NCBI RefSeq assembly: GCF_033843645.1
Contig: NZ_JAWXVZ010000015.1
Location: 16,261 to 80,260 of the forward strand
Direction of reading: 5' to 3'
Length of the DNA stretch: 64,000 nt
Source of the DNA: Pseudovibrio zosterae
GTDB taxonomy: Bacteria; Pseudomonadota; Alphaproteobacteria; Rhizobiales; Stappiaceae
Part shown: positions 8,895-18,230 of the stretch, piece by piece
How the letters are laid out: each line of letters starts with the position of its first letter
Position numbering within the stretch: position 1 is the stretch's first letter
Notes under the pieces: model-generated
Told to the model about the DNA's origin: nothing
Seen by the model: the letters and a program-made list of their open reading frames with translations, nothing else
Databases searched by the model: none
Translations under genes and position numbers: made by a program

Positions 8895-9752
8895 ATGATC
8901 ACCATACTGGATGGCGGCATGGGGCAAGAGCTGATTGCCCGCACTTCGGCCGAACCGACGCCCCTCTGGGCGACACAGGTCATGCTTGATGAGCCGGCGC
9001 TCGTGCGCGCGGTGCACGACGACTTTTTCGCCGCCGGAGCAATGGTTGCGACCGCGAACACCTACGCCATTCACCATGACAGGCTGATGCCGGCGGGGAT
9101 CGATGACAAGTTCGAAGCCTTGCACCGCACGGCCTGTGAAATCGCCTGCGCGGCCAGAGATGCCGCCGGGGCTGGCCGCGTTGCCGGGGCGCTCGGCCCG
9201 TTGATCGGCTCCTACAGGGTGGGCCCGTTGCCCGAAGATGCTGTTGAGCGCTTCAGGGAGATTTGCCGCCTGCAAGCGCCGCTGGTCGATCTGTTTCTCA
9301 TTGAAACCGCGTCTTCACTGGAACAGGCCCGCGCGGCAGTGGCCGGGGCGACTGGCCATGACAAACCGATCTGGCTTGGTGTCTCCGTGGATGACCAGGA
9401 CGGCACGAAGCTGCGCTCTGGCGAGCCGCTGGAAGAGGTGATGCGCACGACCTCAAAGATTGATGCCCTGCTCATCAATTGCTCCACGCCTGAAGCGGTG
9501 AGTGCCGGTCTTGATGTCATCAAGACCGCTGACAGACCCTTCGGCGCTTACGCCAACGGCTTTACCCGGATTACCAAGAGCTTCGTCCAAGAAGGTGCGA
9601 CAGTCTCGGAACTCTCTGCACGCTCGGACCTTTCACCGGCCGCCTATGCCGACTTTGCAGAGCACTGGGCGAAAATGGGCGCAACCATCATCGGCGGCTG
9701 CTGTGAAGTTGGCCCCGCTCATATTGCAGAACTCGTGCGGCGTTTGACCTGA
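8895..9752 (+). CDS. Homocysteine S-methyltransferase family protein
   Basis: The TIM-barrel homocysteine S-methyltransferase domain starts at once with ILDGGMGQELI. The three zinc-ligating cysteines expected for the family are present (LLINCSTPEA and GGCCEVGPAHI near the C-terminus). Such enzymes transfer a methyl group from S-methylmethionine, betaine or a related donor to homocysteine to make methionine, in the cytoplasm. The donor cannot be told here. The open frame extends to 8817, but the extra residues have no family character, so I start at the ATG at 8895; a GTG at 8886 is an alternative. It stands alone, with a strong terminator about 180 bases downstream. Confidence 0.85.
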   Translation: MITILDGGMGQELIARTSAEPTPLWATQVMLDEPALVRAVHDDFFAAGAMVATANTYAIHHDRLMPAGIDDKFEALHRTACEIACAARDAAGAGRVAGALGPLIGSYRVGPLPEDAVERFREICRLQAPLVDLFLIETASSLEQARAAVAGATGHDKPIWLGVSVDDQDGTKLRSGEPLEEVMRTTSKIDALLINCSTPEAVSAGLDVIKTADRPFGAYANGFTRITKSFVQEGATVSELSARSDLSPAAYADFAEHWAKMGATIIGGCCEVGPAHIAELVRRLT

Positions 9753-9837
9753 ACGCCGGAGACGCAGCAGCAGGGGCCTTCGGGTAAAGCACTGTTCGGA
9801 GGGGCGCTTTAAAAATGCCTGACGTTGCCCCATGTAG

Positions 9838-9935
9838 CTAGCCCAGTTTGAAATAGACTCTGGCCCATCGAGAAGGACCAGAGATGAAGCGCACCAGGTT
9901 CAGCGAAGAACAAATCATTGGCATTCTTAAGGAGC
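9838..9935 (+). mobile_element. Left-end stub of an IS3-family element (start of orfA)
   Basis: An ATG at 9884 opens with MKRTRFSEEQIIGILKE, the near-invariant beginning of IS3-family OrfA, then runs straight into the terminator hairpin and stops. Only about 17 codons remain. It comes from the opposite end of an IS than the relic at 4228-4500. Confidence 0.75.
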
Positions 9936-9962
9936 CCGGGCAGTCCCGGGCTCATTTTTTTT
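9932..9962 (+). terminator. Rho-independent terminator
   Basis: A perfect 9-bp stem GAGCCCGGG/CCCGGGCTC with a four-base loop is followed by A and eight T on the plus strand. It would stop transcription coming from the homocysteine S-methyltransferase gene, and it lies against the 3' end of the convergent adhesin gene. Confidence 0.85.
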
Positions 9963-12159
9963 ACTGCGCACAAAGCTGATTGAACGCCTCGCGTGTCGCC
10001 ATCATTTCAGGGGTGATGAGCTTGCCGTTCACCCGAAGCTCGTTTCCGGGTTCTTGCGTCAGGAAGTCTTCTCCTGAGAAGGCCATGGTTTGGCAGAGCG
10101 TGGGGGTGTTTCTGATCGTGAGATCCCCGCTGATATTCTTCATCTGGCCCATGGCATGATAGATCCCGGTTGTGCCGGTCCCATCAATGACAACATTCTC
10201 CAAAGAGACGTTGGACATGCCCTCCCACATGTTCAGGAACATGCCGTTCTGCCCGATATTGGTAATGGTGACGTCTTTGAGCGCAAGGTCATCGATGCCT
10301 TGAATATACAAGCCATGACCTTCGGCGCCATCAATGCTGATGTTTTCAAAACTGTAGTTCTTGTTGGCGCTCGCGCGTGTTGCCTCATCAACTTCCGGGT
10401 CCCCCGTGTAATCAGTAATGTTGATGCCACTGGACCAGCCATATTCCGGGTTTGGAAGGTGCTTGGTGGATGCGTTGCGCACTGTGATGTTGCCGGAAAC
10501 GACAAACGCCATCGCATCCTGCCCGAGAGTTTCAATGGCGACATTTTCAATCACTGCGTTCTGCACATTGTGGAACACGAAGCCCTCATTCTGCGTGGAA
10601 GTGATTGAAAGACCATCTATGTTGGCGTTTCTGACCTTGTTGAACAGTGTGCCCATGGCCACTCGGTTCATATCTACCTGCGCGACATTCACATCGGTGA
10701 CGTTGTAAAGCCGCAGACCAACGCCATTTTCCTTGCCATTGGGGTTGCTGTTCTGGAACTTGGAGTCATCGTCATAAGCAACTTCCCGCATGGCAATGTG
10801 CGAGATGGAAACCTCATCGCTGTTCATCACGTTGATGGCAGAGCCCGAGATATCATGGATGTGCAGGTTCGATATATGCACATTGTCTGCGCCGTCCGCG
10901 AACACCGCGTGTCGTCCGCCCGTGATTTCAAAACCGCTCAAACTGGTGTTGCTGGCCATGTGAACCATGTTTTGATCGTCATTCAACCCATGAAGCTGCA
11001 AGGCGCCCCCAAAAGACGCGGTGCGCTGGGTTTGTGGATGGATGACATTAAAACCCGATCCGACGGATTGGCCTGTTCGCAGTGAAATCGGGGAGGTCAA
11101 ATCGATGCCGCCCGCAGGCCCCTGAACGAAAATGATGTCTCCGGTTTCTGCGCCTTCGATGCCAGCGCGCAAGGTGGTCTCGTCGCTGGCCGCAACAACC
11201 TTGACCTCTGACAGCTCGCGGCCCGTTGCGGCATCTACGCCAACCGATGTGCGTCCATAAGCACCAACGCTTGAAACGATATCAACGTCTCGTTGGATCG
11301 TATCGGTCATGCGCTGCTCAAGCGGGCTGAGTGTACCTGCCGGTTGGGCTGTTCCGTAAAGGGGCAGGCGCAGTTTGGCACCAAAGAATGTCTGGCTACC
11401 GCGTGGACTGTCGTGTTGATATTCCGCATTGATCGAGAGGCGGCTGCCAGGCGTTACAAGGTCAGCCAAAGTGTATTCAGCACGAAAGCGCGGACCGGAA
11501 ATGGCGTCAACGCCGGTATCGTCAAAATGGTAGCCGCCTGCGTAAAGGCGCAGGGCATCGGTTCCGTCCTCGGTAAGACTGGTCCATGGAACTTTCACGC
11601 CTATTTCGGCATCAAATCCCTGAAGGGCGCGTTCCTGCCCCTCTGTAAACAGTATACTTGAACCGGAGAGGGCAACCGTATCGCCTGCAGCACTGCTGTA
11701 TTCGGTCGTTCCAATGGGTAGATACACATTTCCGCGCAGCTCAAAGGCCTCAGTTAGGACTTCAGCTCCGAGCGTGATTTGTTGAAATTGGTGCCCATAC
11801 TCTGAGTTGCGAAGATCGTAAAAACCGTAGCCGCCGATGATGAATTGATCATTGAACAGTTTTCGAACGCCTGCACCAACGTTGATTTCTTCAGAGCTAT
11901 TGTTATCGAACCGGCCTCTTACGTCCCCAAACAACAGCGTTGTTTCGTTTTGGAAGAGCGGCACGAACACCGTCGTCTCGCCAATATTCCGGCTATTGCT
12001 GAATTTGCCGCCGACTTCCAGATGGGGATGCCATTTATGAGCATCGCCTGCCAGTGCCGTGCTGGCCAGCAGGCTCAGGGAGATGGCGAGGGAGGATGGT
12101 ACGAGGAAATGAGCTTTTGAAAAATCTCTGAGTTGCATGGTTGGCTTTCGATTACGCAT
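9961..12159 (-). CDS. Inverse autotransporter (intimin/invasin-type) with parallel beta-helix passenger
   Basis: Signal peptide (hydrophobic LVPSSLAISLSLLASTALA) is followed by an inverse-autotransporter beta-barrel of about 270 residues (KWHPHLEVGGKFSN, ETTLLFGDVRGRFDN, YGFYDLRNSEYGHQ, FGAKLRLPLYG). The remaining 400 or so residues form a right-handed parallel beta-helix with repeated short turns (NVHISNLHIHDISGSAINV and similar), as in pectate-lyase-like passengers. The barrel-first order is that of intimin and invasin, which display the C-terminal passenger on the surface, but the usual Ig-like passenger is replaced by a beta-helix. Start taken at the ATG at 12159; 12138 is also possible, and the frame is open to 12300. 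Likely adhesin or polysaccharide-binding surface protein; no catalytic residues identified. Confidence 0.8.
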   Translation of the reverse strand: MRNRKPTMQLRDFSKAHFLVPSSLAISLSLLASTALAGDAHKWHPHLEVGGKFSNSRNIGETTVFVPLFQNETTLLFGDVRGRFDNNSSEEINVGAGVRKLFNDQFIIGGYGFYDLRNSEYGHQFQQITLGAEVLTEAFELRGNVYLPIGTTEYSSAAGDTVALSGSSILFTEGQERALQGFDAEIGVKVPWTSLTEDGTDALRLYAGGYHFDDTGVDAISGPRFRAEYTLADLVTPGSRLSINAEYQHDSPRGSQTFFGAKLRLPLYGTAQPAGTLSPLEQRMTDTIQRDVDIVSSVGAYGRTSVGVDAATGRELSEVKVVAASDETTLRAGIEGAETGDIIFVQGPAGGIDLTSPISLRTGQSVGSGFNVIHPQTQRTASFGGALQLHGLNDDQNMVHMASNTSLSGFEITGGRHAVFADGADNVHISNLHIHDISGSAINVMNSDEVSISHIAMREVAYDDDSKFQNSNPNGKENGVGLRLYNVTDVNVAQVDMNRVAMGTLFNKVRNANIDGLSITSTQNEGFVFHNVQNAVIENVAIETLGQDAMAFVVSGNITVRNASTKHLPNPEYGWSSGINITDYTGDPEVDEATRASANKNYSFENISIDGAEGHGLYIQGIDDLALKDVTITNIGQNGMFLNMWEGMSNVSLENVVIDGTGTTGIYHAMGQMKNISGDLTIRNTPTLCQTMAFSGEDFLTQEPGNELRVNGKLITPEMMATREAFNQLCAQ

Positions 12160-12392
12160 GACGTCGCCAGCGCGCCTTCCGTTGACGCGGGCGATAAAGG
12201 ACGCGACCGCCTGGGATCGGGGCCTCGGGTGATCTGGGAGGGAGCTGCCTGATGCGTGGAAAAACACGTATTGGGTGGCGGTGCTGTCGCTTACCGCCAA
12301 GATTAACTTGAGTCAATAATTCATAATTATATTAAACAGTCTGGATACCCGGAAAAGCCGGTTTATTTGATGTCCAGATCAGGGCAGCGCAC

Positions 12393-12422
12393 AAAAAACC
12401 CGGCTCCTTGCGGAACCGGGTT
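12393..12422 (-). terminator. Rho-independent terminator of the HAF autotransporter gene
   Basis: On the minus strand AACCCGG...CCGGGTT forms a stem with one internal mismatch and a small loop, followed by six T. It lies about 60 bases past the stop of the gene at 12481-14643. Confidence 0.8.
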
Positions 12423-12480
12423 GAACCGTCGCAACGCGCGACTAGCCCCACGTGGTTGGGGCGGGCAGGGTGGTAGCCGT

Positions 12481-14643
12481 TTAAAACTCCATGTTGAGGC
12501 GCACGGAGTAGGCAAAGTCCACATTGTTCTTGCCGCTCTCTTGATAGTGCGGCGTGAACATGCGCGCCGACAGGTCCAGCGACCCCGCCTGTGTCACCGC
12601 ATAGCTTAGTCCCGTTTCCAGATAGCCGCGCAAGGCGTTGCGGTCCCCGGAGAAGTCGATATCGACCGTCTCGAACCCCGGCAAGGTGGTGGTGCCTGTC
12701 AAGGTGTGGTCGTCCGACGCCAAATCCACGTCGAAACCTGTGTCAACGCGCAGGCTGATGCTGTCGGTCAGTTGGTGCGCCACCTCAACGCCCAAACCGC
12801 CGTAAAGCTCCGTCAGGTCCAGCGCGTCATAGTGGGCTGACGTATCCAGCCCCATGCTTTCGTCATAGGCCCCGCGATGGTGATGGGCCAGACCCAACGA
12901 CGCGTGGGGACTGATCGTCAACCTGTCGAGGGCTTGATAGTTCAGGCGGGTGTCCAACCCCACATAAACGGAGTTGAAAGACGCATCTGCGTTGGTGGCC
13001 TGCACATTTGCATAGCCGTCGCCCCGCGAAATGGTGCCATCAAGCGCCGAATAGGCACCGGAGGCCCGCACGTCCCACGTCCAGTTTTCCCCCATGGCCG
13101 GGCGATAGCTGGCAAAGGCGGCCAGGCTGTAGCCAAGATCAGCGGAAACCGTGTCGCCAATGTCGCCCCGGCTGGATACCCCAACCGCACCGCCAAAGCC
13201 GAACCGCTCTGACAAGCGCATGCTGGCAGAAGCCATGAAGCTGTTTGACCGCGAGCCATCATCCAGAAGACCGTAGGTGCCGATGCCGATCTGCCGTTTG
13301 CCAGCTTGCGCGGGCAGGGCACCGCTGCGCGCCATCCATCTGGTCACCTCGGCCATGCGGTTGGTAGCAAGCCCCATGTCGGTGGCGACGTCCTGCATGG
13401 AAGCGGCCACGTTGTAGGTGTCCTGCAAGGAATTGCGATAGATGAACGGCCGGATGGATGCATCGAATTCCCCGGAGCTGTCGGGACCAAAACCATTGTC
13501 CGTATCCGACAAGCCCACAATTGTCTTGCCATCCTCGCTGATGCTGGTGGCATAGCTGGTGCCGCTGTTATCAGCCTTCAGCGTGCCCAGATTGGTTGCC
13601 ACACCGTAGTTCCAAACAGTTGCCTTGAAGGCCCCGTCATCCGCCTGTGCGGCGCCAACAATGTGCTGTCCATCAGCGCTCACCGCCCGGGCAAGAGACT
13701 GGCCGCTCTGGTCGGCCCGCAGCGTGCCCAGATCCGTAATGCCGGTGCCATCCCAACGCACGGCGCGCAGCTCGTTGCTGTCATTGGACGCAAGGCCGAC
13801 AATGACGGTGCCGTCTGAATTGACCGCCTGAGCAGAACTTTCCGCGCCAACGCCCGCGGACAGGTTGTCCAGCGCCGACATGGTGCCCGAACTCCAAACA
13901 AAAGCTTGCGATCCCGCCAAAGTGTAGGGTTGCCACTCATAAGGAAACAGCGTTGGTGCCATGGACGACAGCTGAGAGATGTCCGGCGCGCTATCGCCAA
14001 CAACCGTGAGGCCATCGCTGCTGATCGCCCGGCCATAACTTGAGGCAAGCGGTGAGCCGGAGGAGAACAGGCCGCCGATATCGATCATCTGGCCCTTGTC
14101 CGCCAGATCATTGGTGGACCAGTAAACGGCCGTGTACCCTTCCCCCGCATTGAACTGCATGGACCCGGTCAGGGCCATGTCATCGGCACTCACCTGACCG
14201 ATGATCAAATCTTCTGCTGAAGTGGACAGACTATCGTAAGTTGCAAGTGTCCATGTTAAGCTTTCATTCGGATCCACCCGGCTGAGACGCTTCAGCCTCC
14301 CCATAGAAAATGCCCATGAAGAGTTCCCCGTACTGCCGATGATCAGATTCTTGTTCCTGTAAGCATCCGTCAAGAAAATCTGGACCAAGAAGGGCGGCCC
14401 ATCCCAAGTGGGCTCCTCTGCAAACACCCAGTCATCAATCGGATCATAATTGGGATACACCAGCAACCGGGTGCCGGATCGGTTGACCTGCGGCAACATC
14501 GGCGCATCGATCCGAACTCCGATATCAGAACGATCAAACCATGGGTGATCCACCTGTTCCATAGCGGTCGCCGGGCTCAAGACAGCCATGCTGATGGCAG
14601 TTGTCGTCAACAAAAAGTGCTTTTTAAAAAAACCTGTACTCAC
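12481..14643 (-). CDS. Autotransporter with HAF-repeat passenger
   Basis: A 720-residue protein with an N-terminal signal (FLLTTTAISMAVLSPATA), a passenger containing several HAF-type repeats (GTVIVGLASND, ITDLGTLRADQSGQSLARAV, SADGQHIVGAAQ, ATSISEDGKTIVGLSD), and a C-terminal 12-stranded autotransporter barrel (GFGGAVGVSSRGD, NWTWDVRASGAYSALDG) ending in the typical terminal phenylalanine (SVRLNMEF). This is classical type Va secretion: the barrel inserts in the outer membrane and exports the N-terminal passenger. HAF repeats are predicted beta-propeller-like blades of unknown ligand. A fragment of the barrel coding sequence is found again at 59733-59803. It points the same way as the inverse autotransporter, 320 bases upstream of that gene, with its own terminator between. 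Confidence 0.88.
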   Translation of the reverse strand: MSTGFFKKHFLLTTTAISMAVLSPATAMEQVDHPWFDRSDIGVRIDAPMLPQVNRSGTRLLVYPNYDPIDDWVFAEEPTWDGPPFLVQIFLTDAYRNKNLIIGSTGNSSWAFSMGRLKRLSRVDPNESLTWTLATYDSLSTSAEDLIIGQVSADDMALTGSMQFNAGEGYTAVYWSTNDLADKGQMIDIGGLFSSGSPLASSYGRAISSDGLTVVGDSAPDISQLSSMAPTLFPYEWQPYTLAGSQAFVWSSGTMSALDNLSAGVGAESSAQAVNSDGTVIVGLASNDSNELRAVRWDGTGITDLGTLRADQSGQSLARAVSADGQHIVGAAQADDGAFKATVWNYGVATNLGTLKADNSGTSYATSISEDGKTIVGLSDTDNGFGPDSSGEFDASIRPFIYRNSLQDTYNVAASMQDVATDMGLATNRMAEVTRWMARSGALPAQAGKRQIGIGTYGLLDDGSRSNSFMASASMRLSERFGFGGAVGVSSRGDIGDTVSADLGYSLAAFASYRPAMGENWTWDVRASGAYSALDGTISRGDGYANVQATNADASFNSVYVGLDTRLNYQALDRLTISPHASLGLAHHHRGAYDESMGLDTSAHYDALDLTELYGGLGVEVAHQLTDSISLRVDTGFDVDLASDDHTLTGTTTLPGFETVDIDFSGDRNALRGYLETGLSYAVTQAGSLDLSARMFTPHYQESGKNNVDFAYSVRLNMEF

Positions 14644-15404
14644 CTGACACCCGCAATACTAGTGTTTTTAGCCATTACTAAATAAAGGTAGTTTTAATAC
14701 ACGTATTTCGGGAAATAGGAAAGATTCTTCAACTTTGAAAAATTCGAATTTTCGTGAGTTCGACACCTACCATGCACCGGCCAGAAAAGCTGCCGATGTT
14801 CTCGCAACTTTTGCCGTAGACACTTGAAGCGGCACTCTTTTTTCCGAAGAAAAGGGGATCTAGTCTCACTATCTTGCAGGGAATTAAGGATCCGGCGCGG
14901 ATGGGGTGCAGGACAGGGGCACATCATGCTCCTCCACTGATCGCGGGCTGGCTGACACCTGGTTCTCAGCAAGTTCACTGTCTCCAGAAGCTCATCGACT
15001 CCAGCATCGGGAGGGGCAAATGTATGACAGAACTTCACTGCGACGGGATATGAGCCAGAATAAGCGGGAAATGCTCTAGAAAGATATATCCTTCTACATG
15101 GCTTGCCAGCGCTTTACAGCAAAAACCTCAACTCCATCCGTTCGCCGCACCTATTTACCTGACGCCGGGCATCGTATTAAAACGGGCGGCGGCAAGTAAC
15201 CCTTTCCTATAAATTTGCGCTTGATTTCATTTTAACTTGAGATTACCTTAAGTCACCAAATCCTATTCAAATTATTAATGGGGTATAAAACTAATTTCAC
15301 TAGTATAATACAAGGTCCCTGAAATACATCGCAAACTCAGCAACTCTCCGGTTGATCTAAAGTAAAAATAAAAAAGAACTGTCGTCAAAAGACAGGAGTG
15401 AACA
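14644..15404. other. Long AT-rich divergent intergenic region
   Basis: About 760 bases between the minus-strand autotransporter and the plus-strand arc genes, so it must hold both promoters. A 114-codon minus-strand frame (14694-15038) lacks a ribosome binding site and family character and I do not accept it. I looked for an FNR/ANR box ahead of the arginine genes and found only a half-like TTGATCTAAAGT near 15353. Confidence 0.4.
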
Positions 15405-16841
15405 GTGCAGCCAGAACATCAACAAGCAAGTAAGATTTCACTTTTCGCGCTGACTGCAATGGTCATTGGCTCCATGGTAGGTGCCGGAATATTCAATCTT
15501 CCTGGGCGCTTCGGCATGGCGACAGGTCCATTTGGCGCAATCATTGCCTGGTTGATTGCAGGTACGGGTATGTACATGCTCGCACGAGTCTTCCAATTTC
15601 TAGCGGAGCGTAAACCGGAGATTGACGCCGGGGTCTTTGCCTACGCGAAAGCGGGTTTTGGGGACTACATGGGCTTCCTCTCAGCCTTTGGCTATTGGTT
15701 GGGATCATGCCTTGGGAATGTATTCTATTGGGTTTTGATCGGCTCAACGCTTGGCAAGTTTTTTCCGATGTTTGGAGAGGGCAATACACTCATCTCCATT
15801 TTGGTTTCACTCGCCGGGGTCTGGCTGTTTCATACCTTAATCCTGCGCGGTGTGGAGCAGGCCGCTGCCGTCAACTTCATTGTGACTATCGCCAAGATTG
15901 TGCCTATCCTGGTCGCCATCATTGCCATGATAATTGCCTTCAACTTTGACACTTTCCGGGAGAACTTTTGGGGTGGTGTTGGAATGCCCGAAAAACCCCT
16001 GATCTTTCAGGTGCGCGACACCATGTTGATTACCGTGTTCGTTTTTATAGGCATTGAAGGAGCAAGTGTTTATTCACGCTTTGCCAAGAAGCGCTCCGAT
16101 GTTGGCACTGCGACCATTCTGGGGTTCGTTGCTGTAACCGGGTTGATGGTGGCGATCACCCTGCTGCCTTATGCGATTGAGCCGCGCGCCGAGATAGCGG
16201 CCCTTCGTCAGCCCTCACTAGCCGGGGCGCTTGAAGCAGCAGCCGGTCCATGGGGACGTTGGTTCATTTCCATTGGCGTACTCGTCTCGGTGCTGGGAGC
16301 CTACTTAGCCTGGTGTCTCATCTGCGCAGAAGTCATGTTTGCTGCAGCCAAGTCTGGAGACATGCCACGTATCTTTGCTAATGAAAACGCCAATAAGGTG
16401 CCTGCCGCAGCCTTGTGGGCAACCAACATCGTGATCTCAGCATTCATAATCTCCACCTATTGGTCAGCAGATGCCTTCAATTTCATGCTCAACATGACAA
16501 GCGTCACCACCTTGTTACCCTATCTCCTTGTGGCAGGCTTTGGCGCGTTGTTGGTAAGGGATGACGCACTATATGCAGGCACACCCAAAGCCCGCCGTTC
16601 CGATATGATCGTCAGCTGGATTGCTATCCTGTATGTGGTCTTCATGTTTATCGCCGCAGGTCTGAAATACGTGATCCTCGTAACCGTGTTGTTCGCACCT
16701 GGAACGCTTCTTTATGTTTGGTCTCGTCGCGAGAACAATGCATCTCTCTTTAACAAGCGGGAAACAATGATATTTGCCGCTATTGCCATTGGAGCCATCC
16801 TGGGCATGGCCGGGCTGATAACTGGCCGAATAACACCATAA
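15405..16841 (+). CDS. arcD: Arginine/ornithine antiporter (APC family, ArcD-like)
   Basis: A 478-residue APC-superfamily transporter with about 13 hydrophobic helices and the APC family start (LTAMVIGSMVGAGIFNLPGR), where the unwound glycine stretch binds substrate. Later helices carry FIGIEGASVYSRFAKKR, also typical of basic-amino-acid antiporters. It starts at a GTG at 15405 with AGGAG eight bases upstream. The next gene, arginine deiminase, is 22 bases downstream with its own strong Shine-Dalgarno, so the pair is an operon. The expected role is exchange of external arginine for ornithine or citrulline across the inner membrane, feeding the deiminase pathway. Confidence 0.88.
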   Translation: MQPEHQQASKISLFALTAMVIGSMVGAGIFNLPGRFGMATGPFGAIIAWLIAGTGMYMLARVFQFLAERKPEIDAGVFAYAKAGFGDYMGFLSAFGYWLGSCLGNVFYWVLIGSTLGKFFPMFGEGNTLISILVSLAGVWLFHTLILRGVEQAAAVNFIVTIAKIVPILVAIIAMIIAFNFDTFRENFWGGVGMPEKPLIFQVRDTMLITVFVFIGIEGASVYSRFAKKRSDVGTATILGFVAVTGLMVAITLLPYAIEPRAEIAALRQPSLAGALEAAAGPWGRWFISIGVLVSVLGAYLAWCLICAEVMFAAAKSGDMPRIFANENANKVPAAALWATNIVISAFIISTYWSADAFNFMLNMTSVTTLLPYLLVAGFGALLVRDDALYAGTPKARRSDMIVSWIAILYVVFMFIAAGLKYVILVTVLFAPGTLLYVWSRRENNASLFNKRETMIFAAIAIGAILGMAGLITGRITP

Positions 16842-16863
16842 AACAAAAAAGCAGGAGGGTCAG

Positions 16864-18108
16864 ATGACCGCACAGGCCGCATTTGGAGTCCATTCCGAAG
16901 TTGGTAAACTGAATAAAGTAATGGTGTGTTCGCCGGGTAAGGCGCACGAACGGCTTACCCCATCCAACTGCGACAACCTTTTGTTTGATGATGTAATCTG
17001 GGTTGATGTTGCAAAAAGAGATCATCTTGATTTCCAGCAGAAACTGCGTGACCGAGGAGTCGACGTGGTGGAAATGCACGACCTGTTAACTCAAACACTT
17101 GCAATTCCGGAGGCCAAGGATTGGATCCTGAACACCCGCGTAACGGAATATGAGGTTGGCATTGGGCTTGTTGAGGATGTGCGCAGCTATTTGGAGGAGC
17201 TAAATGATCGGACTCTGGCCGAGATCCTGATCGGCGGCTTGTCGGTTGAAGAATTCCCCCAAAATCTGTCTGGGCAGTTTATGGATTTGATCCGACACAG
17301 CGGTGATTTAACTCAATACCTGATCTCCCCACTTCCAAACACACTCTACACACGAGACACAACTTGTTGGATATATGGTGGGTGTAGCGTCAATCCGCTC
17401 TACTGGCCACCACGAAAGGACGAGACGCTCCTTACTACGGCAATCTATCGTTTTCATCCAGACTTCCGTGACAAGACGAATATCTGGTGGGGAGATCCGC
17501 AAAAGAACTTCGGATTGGCTACTGTCGAAGGAGGGGATGTGATGCCTGCGGGAAACCGTACCCTCCTCATAGGAATGTCAGAACGAACGTCTCGACAAGG
17601 GATCGGGCTGCTAGCGAAATCTTTGTTCGAGCAGGATGTCGTTGATGTTGTGCTTGTGGCAGCCATGCCGAAGCTGCGTGCTGCAATGCATCTCGATACC
17701 GTGTTCACCTTCGCAGATCGCGATTGCGTCCTTTTGTATCCAGATATCGTTAACACAATTACGCCCTACTCCATTCGCCCGAAGGAAAACGGCGAACTTG
17801 ATGTCAGAAGAGAAAACACAGACTGGGTGGGCGCGGTTTCAAAAGCACTCGGTGTCAAGAAAATGCGGGTCGTAGAAACTGGTGGCAATGCGTACGTTCG
17901 AGAGCGAACACAGTGGGATTCTGGCGCAAACCTCGTTTGTGTTTCACCCGGAGTCGTTTTTGCTTACGATCGCAATACCTACACGAATACGTTGCTCCGC
18001 AAACAAGGTATTGAAGTGATCACTATCTCTGGTTCCGAGCTTGGGCGCGGGCGGGGCGGCGGGCATTGCATGACCTGTCCGATCAGTCGCGACCCTGTCG
18101 ATTTTTGA
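16864..18108 (+). CDS. arcA: Arginine deiminase
   Basis: A 414-residue guanidino-group hydrolase converting arginine to citrulline and ammonia. Family landmarks are complete: GVHSEVGKLNKVMVC at the start, the substrate-binding NTLYTRDTTCW, GGDVMPAGN, the catalytic HLDTVFTFAD, and the nucleophilic cysteine at about residue 402 in GGHCMTCPI. AGGAGGG lies six bases before the ATG. The usual partners ornithine carbamoyltransferase (arcB) and carbamate kinase (arcC) are absent from the window, so energy generation would need copies elsewhere; otherwise the pair serves ammonia production and acid resistance. A 12-bp hairpin follows the gene. Confidence 0.93.
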   Translation: MTAQAAFGVHSEVGKLNKVMVCSPGKAHERLTPSNCDNLLFDDVIWVDVAKRDHLDFQQKLRDRGVDVVEMHDLLTQTLAIPEAKDWILNTRVTEYEVGIGLVEDVRSYLEELNDRTLAEILIGGLSVEEFPQNLSGQFMDLIRHSGDLTQYLISPLPNTLYTRDTTCWIYGGCSVNPLYWPPRKDETLLTTAIYRFHPDFRDKTNIWWGDPQKNFGLATVEGGDVMPAGNRTLLIGMSERTSRQGIGLLAKSLFEQDVVDVVLVAAMPKLRAAMHLDTVFTFADRDCVLLYPDIVNTITPYSIRPKENGELDVRRENTDWVGAVSKALGVKKMRVVETGGNAYVRERTQWDSGANLVCVSPGVVFAYDRNTYTNTLLRKQGIEVITISGSELGRGRGGGHCMTCPISRDPVDF

Positions 18109-18132
18109 GCTTCGCGTCACCATGATCCAATA

Positions 18133-18163
18133 GCTTGGCTGTCGGTCACTTCGACAGCCAAGC
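18133..18163 (+). promoter_or_regulatory. Perfect 12-bp stem-loop between arcA and the DUF1269 gene
   Basis: GCTTGGCTGTCG and CGACAGCCAAGC pair perfectly around a seven-base loop. No T-run follows on either strand, so it is not a standard intrinsic terminator. It could cap the 3' end of the arcDA mRNA or reduce read-through to the next gene. Confidence 0.6.
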
Positions 18164-18230
18164 CCCTATGCTGGCAAATAACAGCAGCGAAATCCGAAGA
18201 TCCAAAAGAATAAGAAGAGGACGGATAAAT

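Noticed and set aside
14694..15038. A 114-codon minus-strand frame between the autotransporter and arcD
   Set aside because: No ribosome binding site and no recognisable segments. It lies in an AT-rich promoter region.
15345..15375. Possible FNR/ANR site ahead of arcD
   Set aside because: Only one half (TTGAT) is present; the second half does not match ATCAA at the required spacing.
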